The notes beneath the pieces are model-generated. The model was not told the origin of the DNA. It ran no database searches and saw nothing but the letters and a program-made list of their open reading frames with translations. This document shows, piece by piece, positions 53,216 through 64,000 of a stretch of 64,000 bases of DNA; the stretch's first letter is position 1; each line of letters starts with the position of its first letter. Source of the DNA: Patiria pectinifera (taxonomy: Eukaryota > Echinodermata > Asteroidea > Valvatida > Asterinidae); contig CM057135.1 in assembly GCA_029964075.1 (NCBI GenBank), forward strand, positions 12,364,863-12,428,862, read 5' to 3'. The translations under genes and the position numbers were made by a program.

Positions 53216-54300
53216 GTATCAGTCTAATCACTCAACGCCTCCTAAAACTTGCCAATTGTGATATGTCCACAGTCAACCTAAGTCACCAACAGGTGGTCTG
53301 GGGGCATGGTAATGCCCAACTGACCATGCACTGACTCTGGGTCAGCTAAGCTCAAGCTAAACAGTTATAAGCACTCCTCTGAGAGTTTCCACACCAGCTG
53401 GAGGGCAAATTATTATAATAAGTGGCCCACACTGTACACAATGTACTAGTATGCACAGATACAGATAGGATTTGTGCATAGGCCTACACAAATTGTTGGT
53501 AGTGTTTGATGCAGGTTTCCCTTCATTGTATACATACCGGTACATATAGTACTGAATCTAGATTCAGAATATGCACTCAAAAAAGTTGCTGAGAAAGTTT
53601 TAACTTCAGGGTTTTTTAACACAGTGAAATGAACGCTAAAAGTAAAAAAAAAAATAGACCTATTTTATACAAGTTCAATCATTTACCATGTAATACTGCA
53701 GAGTCATCATCAAAATTAAACACTTAGAAATTGGCCCAATCGTACGCAGGTCCGGAGGGGAGGGGGTATCCTCCAAGGGGTAAACGTATGCCCCCTTGTT
53801 TTCTTTTCAAAATGTCTGTGTCCCAAAATTTTACAGCCTTCAATGATCCACTTTGATGACAGATACAGCATTCTTCGAATTAGACATCAAGGTATATTTG
53901 ACTCCATAAAAAACAACAAATAATGATGTACAACTGATTAAAGTGCTAAAACAACAACATTTATAAACAAATATTTTGTTCCCATTCAACTGAATGTTTA
54001 AAGAAGTTTTTTTATTTGCAAAGAATAAATTGTTGGCGCACTTTACATAACAAAAAAAAACCAATAACATGTTCATGACCTCAAAAAATTGACTTCTAGA
54101 AATAATAGAGCCAATCAGAACATAAGCAGTCAGAGAGGTGTTGCCAAAAAGACAGTCAAACACGAGTTTTGATTCGTCAATATTGATCACATGACTACTG
54201 CGCAAACTCAGTACACTAGTAAACAACTCGCGATGCGCGGAAGCAGAGATCGCCCCGCAAGCGAGGCGCGTGCGACATAGCAAATTCGCCAGGGGAAATC
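53216..54300. other. No gene seen
   Basis: AT-rich with short ORFs. The last 100 bp (54,200-54,300) is CpG-richer and may belong to the promoter or 5' end of the gene starting at about 54,300. Confidence 0.35.
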
Positions 54301-57300
54301 GTGGCAGTTTTGCAAGGTTTGGACAACGGTATACATGTAGTTGGAAATGAATTCCAAGACCTTATAAATGACTATTTTACTGAGCCGGCCAACGGAAATG
54401 ACAGTGATACTGATAGCGCTTGGGAAGAGGGAGAAGACAATGACAATGATCGTGACCATGCACCAGAAGTGGATGCATCTGGTGATTCAAACAACAGTGT
54501 CCCTATCGACATCGAAAGCGACGGGCATGACGAGAGCGATGGCGAACATGCATATGGCGAACAAGTTCCAAATCAGCCCCATCCCTACCCAGAAATGCCA
54601 GATGCAGAAGGGCCTGATGCTGTTAATTTTATAGAGAGTGAGCGACAGAAAGTTCAGCACTTCACATGTGCCTGCAAACTCGGCAACGGCAGCCCCTGTT
54701 ATCGATCTATAACTGAAGACCAGTTCATGACCAGCAGACTTGACATGATGGCCTTGACACAAGGTTAGCACATTATGCTTTGTTTGTTTTAGTTTATAGG
54801 CCTTTCACTATAAATTGAACTCAACAAAATAATTAAAAAGGAAACACTTTTTTAAAAAGGAAACATTTTTAGGCCTTAACACGTTACATGTGTGCAGGGT
54901 AGGATGTAGAATTATTATTGTCACCGCAATAAATTCTCAAACAGTGCATGTCATTGCATGTCCGATTGATCGCAACATCGCGTGTAAGTGCTGTACAATA
55001 CGCGCAGTAAATACGCATTTATGCGTTGTGTTATTAAATCCACGCAGGGTGCCCAACCAAGTTTCCGACAATCGCACGTGACGCTAGCTGCTGTACACAA
55101 TCAGTCCGACAATCGCACGTGACGCTAGCTGCTGTCAGGGTAAGCCTTAAGGATTTTTTTTTGTATAGCAAAACTGCTATGCAAATTTTGATTTGCATAG
55201 CAGTTTAACAATTTTGCATAGCAGTTTTTTTATACTCAAATTTAGCCTCTGCTTTGCAATTACTATTTACCTGTCAGTGTCAGACTGTACAAATTACAAA
55301 GCAATAAAGAAGTAATTTACGTTAAGCTGTGAACTTAATGACTCATCAGTTGTCTGTTTACTTCAGGAGCTGCATGCTTGCTGGAATAACTTTCGAGTGA
55401 AAAAGAAAGTTAACAAATTATAACAATTTATTTCAGTCTCAGGCCCTGAGCCTCAGCACAACAGTAGCATTTTATTAATCATTATCTCTTAGTGGTCTTT
55501 GTCTCTTTGACTCTTCCTCTTATTCTCTAGACTCTAATGATCTATCTAAATCATTCCAAGTTTCCAACTCTGAGTAATAGGTAAGGTAACCTAAGACTGC
55601 AAATCTACAAGACTTGAGACTACAAGGTGAAGTTGCAACTAATTGAACTAAGTCAACTTTCAATCATAACACAACAAGATCCAACAACTATTAATAACTC
55701 TATGTCAACTTTGGACTAAATTATATGATCATTGATCAAACAACAATTGAGTCAGTCACCAGGACTGAACACTGAACAGTTACAGAAGGGAGTATGAGTG
55801 ATTGAGTGTTGATCATATCACTACTTATAAAGTCTCTTAATCCTAATCCATCAGTTCAGTCAGCATCACTGTGGCAATTTCCATAATGCCATTTCAATTT
55901 GACAATTTAAAGCTAAGACTAAAAGGTGATACTGATACTTCAAAGCGATTATATGATCTATCATCTTATTCTTGTGTGTCTATAATCATAACATCTCTGC
56001 CTGTGCTTGGACCTGGTGGTTGTTCTGCTAATCTACTTGACCTGGGCGCCGACTGCATCTATTGAGGAAACAGGTTGCCGCACTTGATGAATCAAAAATA
56101 TGCTCTGGGGGGCCACTCAGTGTGATACGCATAAGCTCATCTAGGGTGTCAGTTGCCAGCTTATTTCTGTAATCACTCTTAACCCTGTTCATGGCAGAGA
56201 AGCCCCGCTCCACGATGGCATTCGATGCTGCAAAAATAAATAAAGGATCAAATCAAATTTCATGTGATGCCCAGCTCAGTGTCATTGTGTTTAACAGTTG
56301 TAAGTTCTTTATAACTTTGAACCTCTAGGCTAGTAACAAATTATGAAGAAATATAAAATTGTTTACCTGGCACAAGGAGCATCACTCTAATCATATGACA
56401 GAGGTTTGGGTAAGTCGTGTGGTAGCTCACAAGTAGCCTTCTCCATATCTCACTGCTGCACTTCAGGTGTTGCAAACTGGATTTCCACAGTAGTTTCCAG
56501 CTTTCCCATTCATGGAAGAGTTCATCAGTGTTGCAACCTATAGGATTGTGGTAGGTGGGTAAGGGTAAGAAACAAGAAGGATAGAAGGTATTTTCTAAAG
56601 CTACAAATGCAAATAAACAATACTGTTAGTGTTATTAATCATTTTGTAATTTTTGTTTAATAAGTCATTTACAAATAAATAATTACCTTGTTGGGTGACC
56701 AGTTGTCCAAAGTGATCAATGAAAGACTGCACCAAAGGTCTTCCAAATCTAACAAGAGCCTCACGATCAGTTGGCCACGCTTGAGTATCTAGAATCTTGA
56801 GACTTGCATACTGTGCCTCTTCGTGACATTTGCCAAGCCTTATGTGGACGCTTTTTTTCACGTTAGTGATTAGAGTTTTTGATATGGTGTCAACGTCGGA
56901 TGCTGATAGTGCTTGACCTTTGAGTTGAACATCCTTGAAGCTCACTCCACTGTCCGTTTCCATAAGATCATGCAGAATCTTTTGGAAATCTGCCACCATA
57001 TAGTCTTTGGTCAGAGCTGGTCTCTTTGCTGCTGGCTCATCATCACTCTCATTCAGACTTCGACCATCTTCATCCACATCTGTAGAGATAACATCCTCAT
57101 GATCCTCAGGTTCTCGCAGAGCTCTGAGAGCAGAGAGGAGATCATTGATCCTTAGGTAGAAGGTTGTCAGGTAGGTCAGGGCCACATTAAAGTGTGTAAT
57201 ATCCTTCTGCAGAGCAAGTGACAGGTTTGCCAGGGGAGTGATCAATGACTTAAGCAACAGCAAATGAAATACAAAACGAACAGACTTCAGCTTGTTGAGA

Positions 57301-60300
57301 TAGCCCTTCAGTTTTGCCATCTCTGCAGCTGGCTCATTACTGGCTACTTCATTCTCAAGAGAGGCAATTATCACAGCATATGACTTGATGAGGGCTGCCA
57401 CTGCTCTGCTCTTGAAATGTACCCATCTGGTTCCATTAGCTTTCACTGGCTTCAGCAAATCTTCTTTCATAATTTTGGCCAACTGAAATAAAAACAAAAT
57501 ATGATATTACACGTATGTCAATTTATGTGCAATACGGACCCTGTGCAAACAGAAACAGTGCAATAATGTTATTCATTTCATTTTCATACCAAGTGTGCAA
57601 TATAATAATAGTTAAATAATAATTAAAAAAAATGAGTATGTTGTAATAAATTTACTATATGTACATGTTAAGACAAATCACCAAAGTTCAACCTCACCTC
57701 TTCAAGTTTTGCCATACGTTTTGGACTTCTTGAGTAGAGGGCATACAAGGAGTTCAACATAGTAATGACTTCTTCCATACTGGTTCCCTTAAAAGCATCC
57801 TTGGCAGCTAATTCCAGGCGGTGGTTCATGCAATGGATACCTAAGAGGTCTGGATACTCTTGACGAAGGCGGGTGACAACACCTGAGTTGGGTCCAAAGT
57901 TCACTGATGCTCCATCACTGACAAAGGCAACTAAACCATGATTGGATAAGTTGAACTGCCCCATGACAGACTTGATGGCTGCAACAATGCTGCTGGCATT
58001 CGCAGATGCAAGATGTTCAAGCTTCAGGAACTTCACGGTTGGTACTCCCTCATGGATATACAGAATGTACATCAGCTCCCGCTCTGTTGTCGAAACGTCA
58101 GTACTTCCATCAATGAAAATGGTTAAGTACTTGGGGGTGTCTTTGAGATCATTCATCAAATCTTCTTTCAGGACCTACATGAGAAAGGAATAAAGTGAAC
58201 ATCATAATATGACATCATATAATATTTGAATTAATTAAAATGACTTTTCTCGGGCCTACAAAATTTGTTCGAAATATTTTCATTAAGTATTTTAAGAAAA
58301 TGAAAATTTGGCCAGGGGGGACCCTATGGGCGTGAGCCCGTTATCTATCAATTTGCATGAATTAAATAATTTATTTAATTCATTCCAAATTAACATTAAA
58401 GAGTCACAAGACAGTCTATAAAATAGAATACATTAAACAAGGATGATAATAAATTTAGGCATTATGGCATACCGGTAGCGGTAGTAGAATTAATTTTATT
58501 CGATGTTAAAAGTTGATTTATTTTTTTAGGTTTATTTATTTAAAAAAAAAAAAATTCTAAAGAGAAACGCAAAACCATACCTCAGCTACACAAGATGCAA
58601 ATTCTGCGCATTTCTTTTCAGTGTGGTAGCTTGTCCCCAGTTCCACTCCATGGCGAATCTCAAGTTTGCAGATGTATGGAAAGAGTGTGAAGGGTTTTTC
58701 CGTCTTACAAACAACATATGCAATGTCTATAAGCTTCTCGATTCTCATTTGTTCTGCCTCCTCCCCCTTTCTGATGCTCTTGCCAATTATTGTCTGCTTG
58801 AAAAAATCATCAATTGACGCTGGTGCCGACTTGAACCCAGCGGCTCTCTGGTGCATTTCGCTATGCAAATGTTTGAAGGCGGCGTCTTTCTTCATTGTTG
58901 TCACCCCATTTATGAATGCATCGCTGAAATTTCGGCAATATTTCAACCTCTCTTTAAATTTATCACAGAGCGTACAAGACATCTTGGTCACGAAATTCCC
59001 ATTTCTTTCAAATCGTAGCCATTCCTGGCCCGGGTCTAGATCCGCCTGCCAATTATTGCCAGTATTTGCCCTGATACCGGTAGTTTTCGTAGTAGCCATG
59101 TTTTCATCAATATGCTACACGTGCACAGCGCACAAACGTAACGACAACGCAGCTGGGATTTTGACATTTTAGTTCCCACGAATCCCTCGTGCGTATCCGG
59201 TGATTTACTTGAAGGGGTAAACCCGTTTTCCGTGTCGGCAAAAAATGTTAAAGATAAACCGACAAATATCTAAAGAATGGTGATGAGAATGTTTAAACTA
59301 TGTAAATTAATTATCGTCTATGAAATAAACCTATTAGGAATTCAAAACAAATGTATTTAAACCATTAAAATACTCGCTAATAGTCGCTGGACTCTCATAA
59401 TGAATGACCGTCACCCCTAATCATCAGAATGAAACAGTCCATTTAGTGAGGTCACGCTACGAGTGGATTCATTGGCTCATTCTGTGACCTTACCAACATG
59501 TACATGTACTGCATACACACACACACACGTTCGTACACCGTACCCACGTACATGTACATGTACACAAGCTACAGTATAGTACACGATCGAGCAGCATCAT
59601 GTCAGCAGTCACCGAATCGAAAATGGTTTGTTTACAAACTAAACACGTACAGATTTTTTACAGCTTGAACAAAATAGACGTTCTTTTTCAGTATTTAAAT
59701 CAAAACATGATGAATGTTTACCATGTCCGATAGTTGTGGAATTCAGTGGACCGAAATTTGGTGGCAAGTACACTTTGTGTCAACTTTTCATGATCAAAAT
59801 GTTGTATAGCAGTTTTGCAATGCACTTTCAAAATTGCGTCGCAGTCGGCCTCGAATGTGTCGCAAATTGCGATGCGATACCGCTTATTGCGGACCCTGGC
59901 TGCTGTACACAATCAGTCTATAGCCAAGGGAAGAGTTATTGTATTGGATTGGTAGGGAACTCCTCATGTGGCCGAAGGTTACTTATAGTTAATAAATATT
60001 GATGTGAAGCGAGTGGACACAGAGAGATGACTAGATTTGATTAATTGATGATACTTTATTCGGATGAAGATGCAAAATATACAGTTGTGGCTCTCTCGAA
60101 TATATATACAAAAAAACGACAGTCAAATGGGTATACAGTTGCAAGTCTGTGGAATTAAAGAAAACAAAATGAACATCTCATTAGTTTGTTATCATTTAAA
60201 AGTACATGTACATAGCAATTCAATTCAGCATTTACAGCTTAGCTCCGCAATGTAAATACGTTAATTTATATGTAACAATTGTACCATACAATCCTGAAAG

Positions 60301-62865
60301 AGGTTCAATATATTTTCTTATCAAAGTTCCAAGGATATGCAAAAAATGCATTATAAAATCCCAAATCCATCCATTATTAATAGGCCAGTGAATAATTATT
60401 ACTGTCAGAGTCCGTGTCCTTTAAGACACACCGTAGTGTTTATGCAAAACCGTGATTTCATCATGTCTATTTATAACACATGTGATTTGCCATCTTTTAA
60501 TGCGCTGTGCAAAACGGTCCTTTTCGGGTCCGCCACCAAACGTGTAGGTAGTTAGATTAAATTGTGTCCCAAACCCTAACTATTAAGGATAAATTTGCTA
60601 GATATATTACATAATTACTAGGCCATATTCTCTCATTATCATCCCTGTTTCCATTGTGCAAATCTCAAGTCCATGTGCTGAATCGAAAAAGGGTAATTTG
60701 GGATTCATTTATCGTATCAATCTGGTGAAAACGTTTGCGGGTAAAGCACATGGTTGTACACAACGACTGTTTCATGTCGGGTATATAAAACGACTGTTGC
60801 ATGTTTAATCTTAGCTTTTGCTGATAAAATTGGAAAAACTTCAACATCCAGGAATTTAATTATTTAACTGAAGCTATTTGGAATGTGTACATATATTTGT
60901 AAAACTTGCCATCGTGGAAACTGGTTGTCATCCATTTAATTTTACCTTGCTTAACAAAATCCAATCAGTTACAAAACTAGTAAGATAATTCTGACATTTA
61001 AACTAATATTTGGCGGAGCCTCATGGTGCATAATACTGCCCATGGTCTCTGAAACAGTGCTTTAGTTTACTTTAGCATCAGGTTATAAGACAAAACTTGA
61101 AGAAGCACGTTCTACTTTAGTTATTGCTTTACATTTCTTGCTAATTCACCTTACAATTATGGCCAATTGTGCCTAAAGCTAGTGGGAAAAGGTGATATTT
61201 TATAGCATGTATTCCCTTTAATATCGAGAACACTTCTCTTTCAAGCATAATTACAATTGAAGAGAATCAAACCCTTTGTATTATGTGAAAATCCATCCAT
61301 AGTATCTTTACACAAGGCTTCTACAAAATTTACAATAAAAATTGAAAAGAAAGATATAAAAATTAGGTGTGTACTCACCGCCTAGGCTGAACAACGGTCG
61401 TGCCACCACCAAACGAAGGGGAAATTGTCCCCAACTAGATGTAGTTGAGCTATTATCAGAGCACTTCTAAATTGTAGGTGTGGTCCGATCGCAAGCAAGT
61501 GGATGAGTGTCTCTAGCAATGCCTTGTCATTACACGAAAACTAAGTTATGCAGCACGCAATGCAGCTCAGAAAGTGTTAACAATATTCTGGAATGCAAGG
61601 TATGTTGGAATGTTCCTGGCAAATGCAGCTAGTTATGCAAGAATGTGATTGCAGGAAAGTTAAGGAACCAAGCGAGGGCGTTGCAATAAAAAGTTTCTGT
61701 AACTACAGAGGGCGCTAATTATGTTATCAAAATAATGGCTCATCATATTGTACAGCCTATGTACTATGCTTATGATTATATTAGAAATGTTACCGAGACC
61801 TGTCTGTTGTAAAACACGACAGGTCACAAGTCCTAGAAAATTTTGCGGCAACATTAATTAAAACATCATGGCACTAAATAAATTTAGGAATATTTTTAGT
61901 CTGTCGCACAATCTGTGGATTTCATTTTCAAAGTACCCCAACTTTCTGAATGTGAATAATTACGCTACAGTTACCACTATGACGTGTATGAAGAGATGTG
62001 CATTAAGAGATGTATTATGACATCACCATTCTTAAATTGTGACAAAGTTAAATAATGCTTTGCTTTGACTCAGTGTCGTAGCTCATGAAATATTTTTGTT
62101 TTCTTTTTTAAACAGCTGACACAGATCTTGTCATCCAAACAGCTGTCCAGTCCCACATTAATCTATCTGAGACTACATCGCGCAGCCATCATCGGAACAC
62201 TGAAAGAAAGCATCAGCGCATAGAGTACTATTACTATGGTAATAGAATTTGCAGAGATACATTCAAGTTCTTGTATAGGTAAGTTACTTGTATGGTATAG
62301 TATTTTTTTTGCAGATTAAAAATGGGAAAATGGATAAATAAATAGTTTAGTGAAGCTTAAAATTATCATTTTGGTTTGCAGCAAACATTAATTAGTGCCT
62401 AATTAGACCGAAAGCTTAATGTGAGTGTAGGCCTGTCTCTATCAATTCTTAGATTATGGGATCCATATTGCAGAATATTTAAACTAACAGTGTATAAAAT
62501 TTTGAGGTTCTGGATTTAGTTTGAAATAAATATTATGTAATCATTGTGTTTTTAATCATTTTTTTAAATCTTTTTTCCCCAGAATATCACAGATAACGCA
62601 AACATTAAGTGGTACAAGAATGAAGGTTTGTCACACATCTCCAAACAGAACACTGGCCCACGCAACGCGAGAAAGGCGCTTGATTTTGAAGGCCCACGTC
62701 ACTTCAAGCTATATATGACACGCTACGCAGAGGAACATGCGTTAACTCTTCCAGGTCGCATCCCAGGTCTACACAGAGAGGACACAGAAGATTGTATGCT
62801 GCTTCCAAGTAGCACCACAAAGGCTGCTGTGTGTAGACAGTACAATGCTGCACGGAAAGAAGTCG
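54301..62865 (+). CDS. Spliced gene of an uncharacterised transposon-related family (3 exons seen)
   Basis: Exon 1 (open from at least 54,301 to 54,763) is very acidic (NGNDSDTDSAWEEGEDNDND) and ends with a Cys-containing module, FTCACKLGNGSPCYRSITE, then CAAG|GTTAGC. Exon 2 (62,116-62,278) continues in phase: ADTDLVIQTAVQSHINLSET, RIEYYYYGNRICRDTFKFLY, then AG|GTAAGT. Exon 3 (62,583-62,865) has EEHALTLPGRIPGLHRED and LPSSTTKAAVCRQYNAARKE, but needs a 1-nt shift near 62,595-62,610 to join exon 2. I recognise the CxCxxGxPCxxxI, CxxTFxFL and LPGRxPG...LPSSxTK series as a multicopy animal family of unknown function. Intron 1 (7.35 kb) holds a complete hAT transposon. The true start was not found: no in-frame ATG near 54,301. 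Confidence 0.55.
55064..55135. repeat. 41-bp tandem duplication, second copy split by the hAT insertion
   Basis: Unit 1 is 55064-55104 (starting TCCGACAATCGCACGTGACG). Unit 2 starts at 55105 and is interrupted at 55135; its last 10 bp (ACACAATCAG) continue at 59,907-59,916. So the duplication predates the insertion. Confidence 0.85.
55172..55205. repeat. Subterminal 14-bp inverted repeat of the hAT element
   Basis: AACTGCTATGCAAA and TTTGCATAGCAGTT flank 6 bp (55172-55185 and 55192-55205). Another GCATAGCAGTTT follows at about 55,216, and TATAGCAGTTTTGCAATGC lies near the other end (about 59,805). Probable transposase-binding motifs, by analogy with other hAT elements. Confidence 0.65.
56028..59099 (-). 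CDS. hAT transposase, five exons, intact reading frame (about 720 aa)
   Basis: Exons: 59099-58581, 58174-57698, 57482-56687, 56537-56367, 56227-56028. All have GT-AG borders and matching phases; no stop before TAG/TGA at 56028-56030. Exon 1 holds a zinc finger (KMSCTLCDK...HLHSEMHQRA). Exon 2 has FIDGSTDVSTTERELMYILY, GLVAFVSDGASVNFG and IHCMNHRLELAAKDA, the RNase H-like core. Exon 3 has NGTRWVHFKSRAVAAL and a long helical insertion. Exon 5 ends with the dimerisation box SNAIVERGFSAMNRVKSDYR. The protein would bind the element's ends and move it by cut and paste. The layout resembles ZNF862/KIAA1586-like proteins. Intact gene, ends and target duplication together suggest a young, possibly still mobile element. 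Confidence 0.88.
59907..62115. other. Intron sequence right of the hAT element
   Basis: AT-rich with short ORFs. No repeats or genes recognised. Confidence 0.4.
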
Positions 62866-63477
62866 GTAAGATAATTATAATCACTAGCGACCGTGTCGTA
62901 CCATGATTGGTTTATTCATGTGATACGCAGTTGTTGCTTTTAAGTGTACATGTTCGTGGCCGAGAATTTAATCCAGCAACAATAGCAGTCAAATTGTAAC
63001 CAGGTCGGGTTGCAGTACTTACTTTTACCCGACAGGTTCCTTACTCCAGCATTCATTTCGTCACTTTTGTAATTTCGTGTTTGTGTCGATTCACTTGTGA
63101 GCAGCCATTGCGATCATGCTTTTTGCCTAGCGCCCTCTCGCGGCAAACTAACCTTTTTTTTTTATAGCGCGCGCCGCCTAGAATTTTGCTAAACTATGCG
63201 ATGGGCAAAGCGAGCATGCGAGTTTTGCATTCCACCGCGCTTTGTTTAAGAGGAATAGCTGACATTCCGGGCGTTTCGGTATAGTTTTCTTGAAGGGCTA
63301 GCTGCGAAATTACTTTGATTTCGATCCAACACATCGTTGCACTCAGACCATCTTTTACGAGCTCTTACACACTCCAATTGCACTACAATTTTGAGAGAGG
63401 CTCCCTATTCTGCAGCAGAATATTTTCATCCATTTTCACTGCTGATCGTCGATTTTAACATCGGACACGGAGTAAGC
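62866..63477. other. Intergenic or intronic sequence with a CpG-containing patch
   Basis: 63,120-63,260 has CGCCCTCTCGCGG and ATAGCGCGCGCCGCCTAG and may be a promoter for the exon at 63,478. Confidence 0.35.
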
Positions 63478-63500
63478 ATGAGCGTAGATCATCCAAAGTG
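63478..63500 (+). other. Candidate first coding exon with strong donor
   Basis: ATG 63478 reads MSVDHPKW and is cut by AAGTG|GTGAGT (GT at 63501), a near-consensus donor. It sits downstream of a CpG-containing patch. No following exon in the window, so this is tentative. Confidence 0.3.
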
Positions 63501-64000
63501 GTGAGTAAATCCCTTGTCTGATATTTAACCTTTTTATACCTAAAACATTTTTATGCCTGAATCTTTTTATGCCATCATGTATGCAACATTCTGGTCTTTT
63601 GTATGCTTGGTTTACTGCCAGAAATTAAGGCCGTCAAAACGGACACGGCCTGAAATTTGACTTGCGATCACGACTGATTAACTTTTGAAATCAATCTGTT
63701 GTCGTGATTTGCAAGTATTTTTGAGAATTAGTTTTTTCCCTAATGATTCTCTATATAATCCCTGCATGAGATGGCAAAAAGGATTTTCTGTTGACTATAT
63801 TTTATACTTTGAACATTTCGGGTAAACTAGGTCGATTTATTTAAACACAATTTCCTGCTATTTTAATATTTTTTGGCAATTCCGGAAAACAATGTTATCA
63901 TGATCTTTATATTTTGTGAATTTCCATTTTTCCTTTTGAAACAAACACAAATTGGAACTTCTGAGCAATCTGAACATGCAAATAACTTCAACTTAAATTT
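63501..64000. other. No gene seen to the window end
   Basis: AT-rich; would be intron 1 if the exon at 63,478 is real. Confidence 0.35.

Larger units (their letters stand above)
55136..59898 (-). mobile_element. Complete hAT DNA transposon with 8-bp target duplication
   Basis: The 4,763-bp element starts CAGGGTAAGC and ends with the reverse complement of CAGGGTCCGC. An 8-bp direct repeat GCTGCTGT flanks it on both sides (55128-55135 and 59899-59906). An 8-bp target duplication and CAGGG ends are hallmarks of hAT. Subterminal copies of GCATAGCAGTTT occur at both ends. The transposase gene inside is on the minus strand and open throughout. Confidence 0.92.

Overview
The window looks like nuclear DNA from a marine invertebrate. 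Spliced genes with GT-AG introns, AT-rich intergenic sequence and many classes of eukaryotic mobile element point that way. I cannot fix the phylum; a cnidarian or invertebrate deuterostome would fit. No rRNA, tRNA or CRISPR array was seen. Family names come from motifs I recognise, since no search was possible.

1-12.1 kb is most of a Polinton/Maverick-type endogenous virus, entering the window inside its integrase. It holds integrase, a capsid-like protein, a packaging ATPase, an HNH nuclease with Zn-ribbon repeats, a block of small membrane and structural proteins, and a TFIIB-like transcription factor. Most genes carry one small lesion (an in-frame stop, a 1-nt homopolymer slip or a 7-bp duplication). 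The ATPase is split by a 1.93-kb solo-LTR-like insertion with a 5-bp target duplication. Two convergent gene pairs are separated by strong hairpins, and most genes have a TATA-like AT-rich box just before the ATG. A 400-bp piece of one structural gene is copied without visible change at 13.96-14.36 kb inside a 133-bp direct duplication. A diverged second Polinton fragment lies at 27.1-28.3 kb, and a possible third viral fragment (SAP-like ORFs) at 32.8-33.2 kb.

18.1-25.1 kb (minus strand) is the most striking locus: a multi-exon RAG1-like gene. It has an N-terminal zinc domain, a RING finger, a second zinc motif, a GGRP motif like the start of the RAG1 nonamer-binding region, and an acidic-residue core spread over several exons. 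Splice phases agree through ten consecutive exons and again between the last two. One in-frame TAA lies between the RING and the next zinc motif.

The rest is a transposon graveyard: DIRS-like RT and gag remnants (14.6, 25.9 and 33.7 kb), a Crypton-type tyrosine recombinase (35.5-37.0 kb), a CR1/L2-like LINE (38.7-42.9 kb), a MITE (29 kb), hAT-like remnants (51.6-53.2 kb) and several minisatellites and palindromic repeats.

At 55,136-59,898 there is a complete hAT transposon with an 8-bp target duplication, CAGGG ends and a five-exon transposase of about 720 codons with no stop or frameshift found. It sits in the first intron of a plus-strand spliced gene (exons at 54.3, 62.1 and 62.6 kb). A further candidate first exon lies at 63.48 kb.
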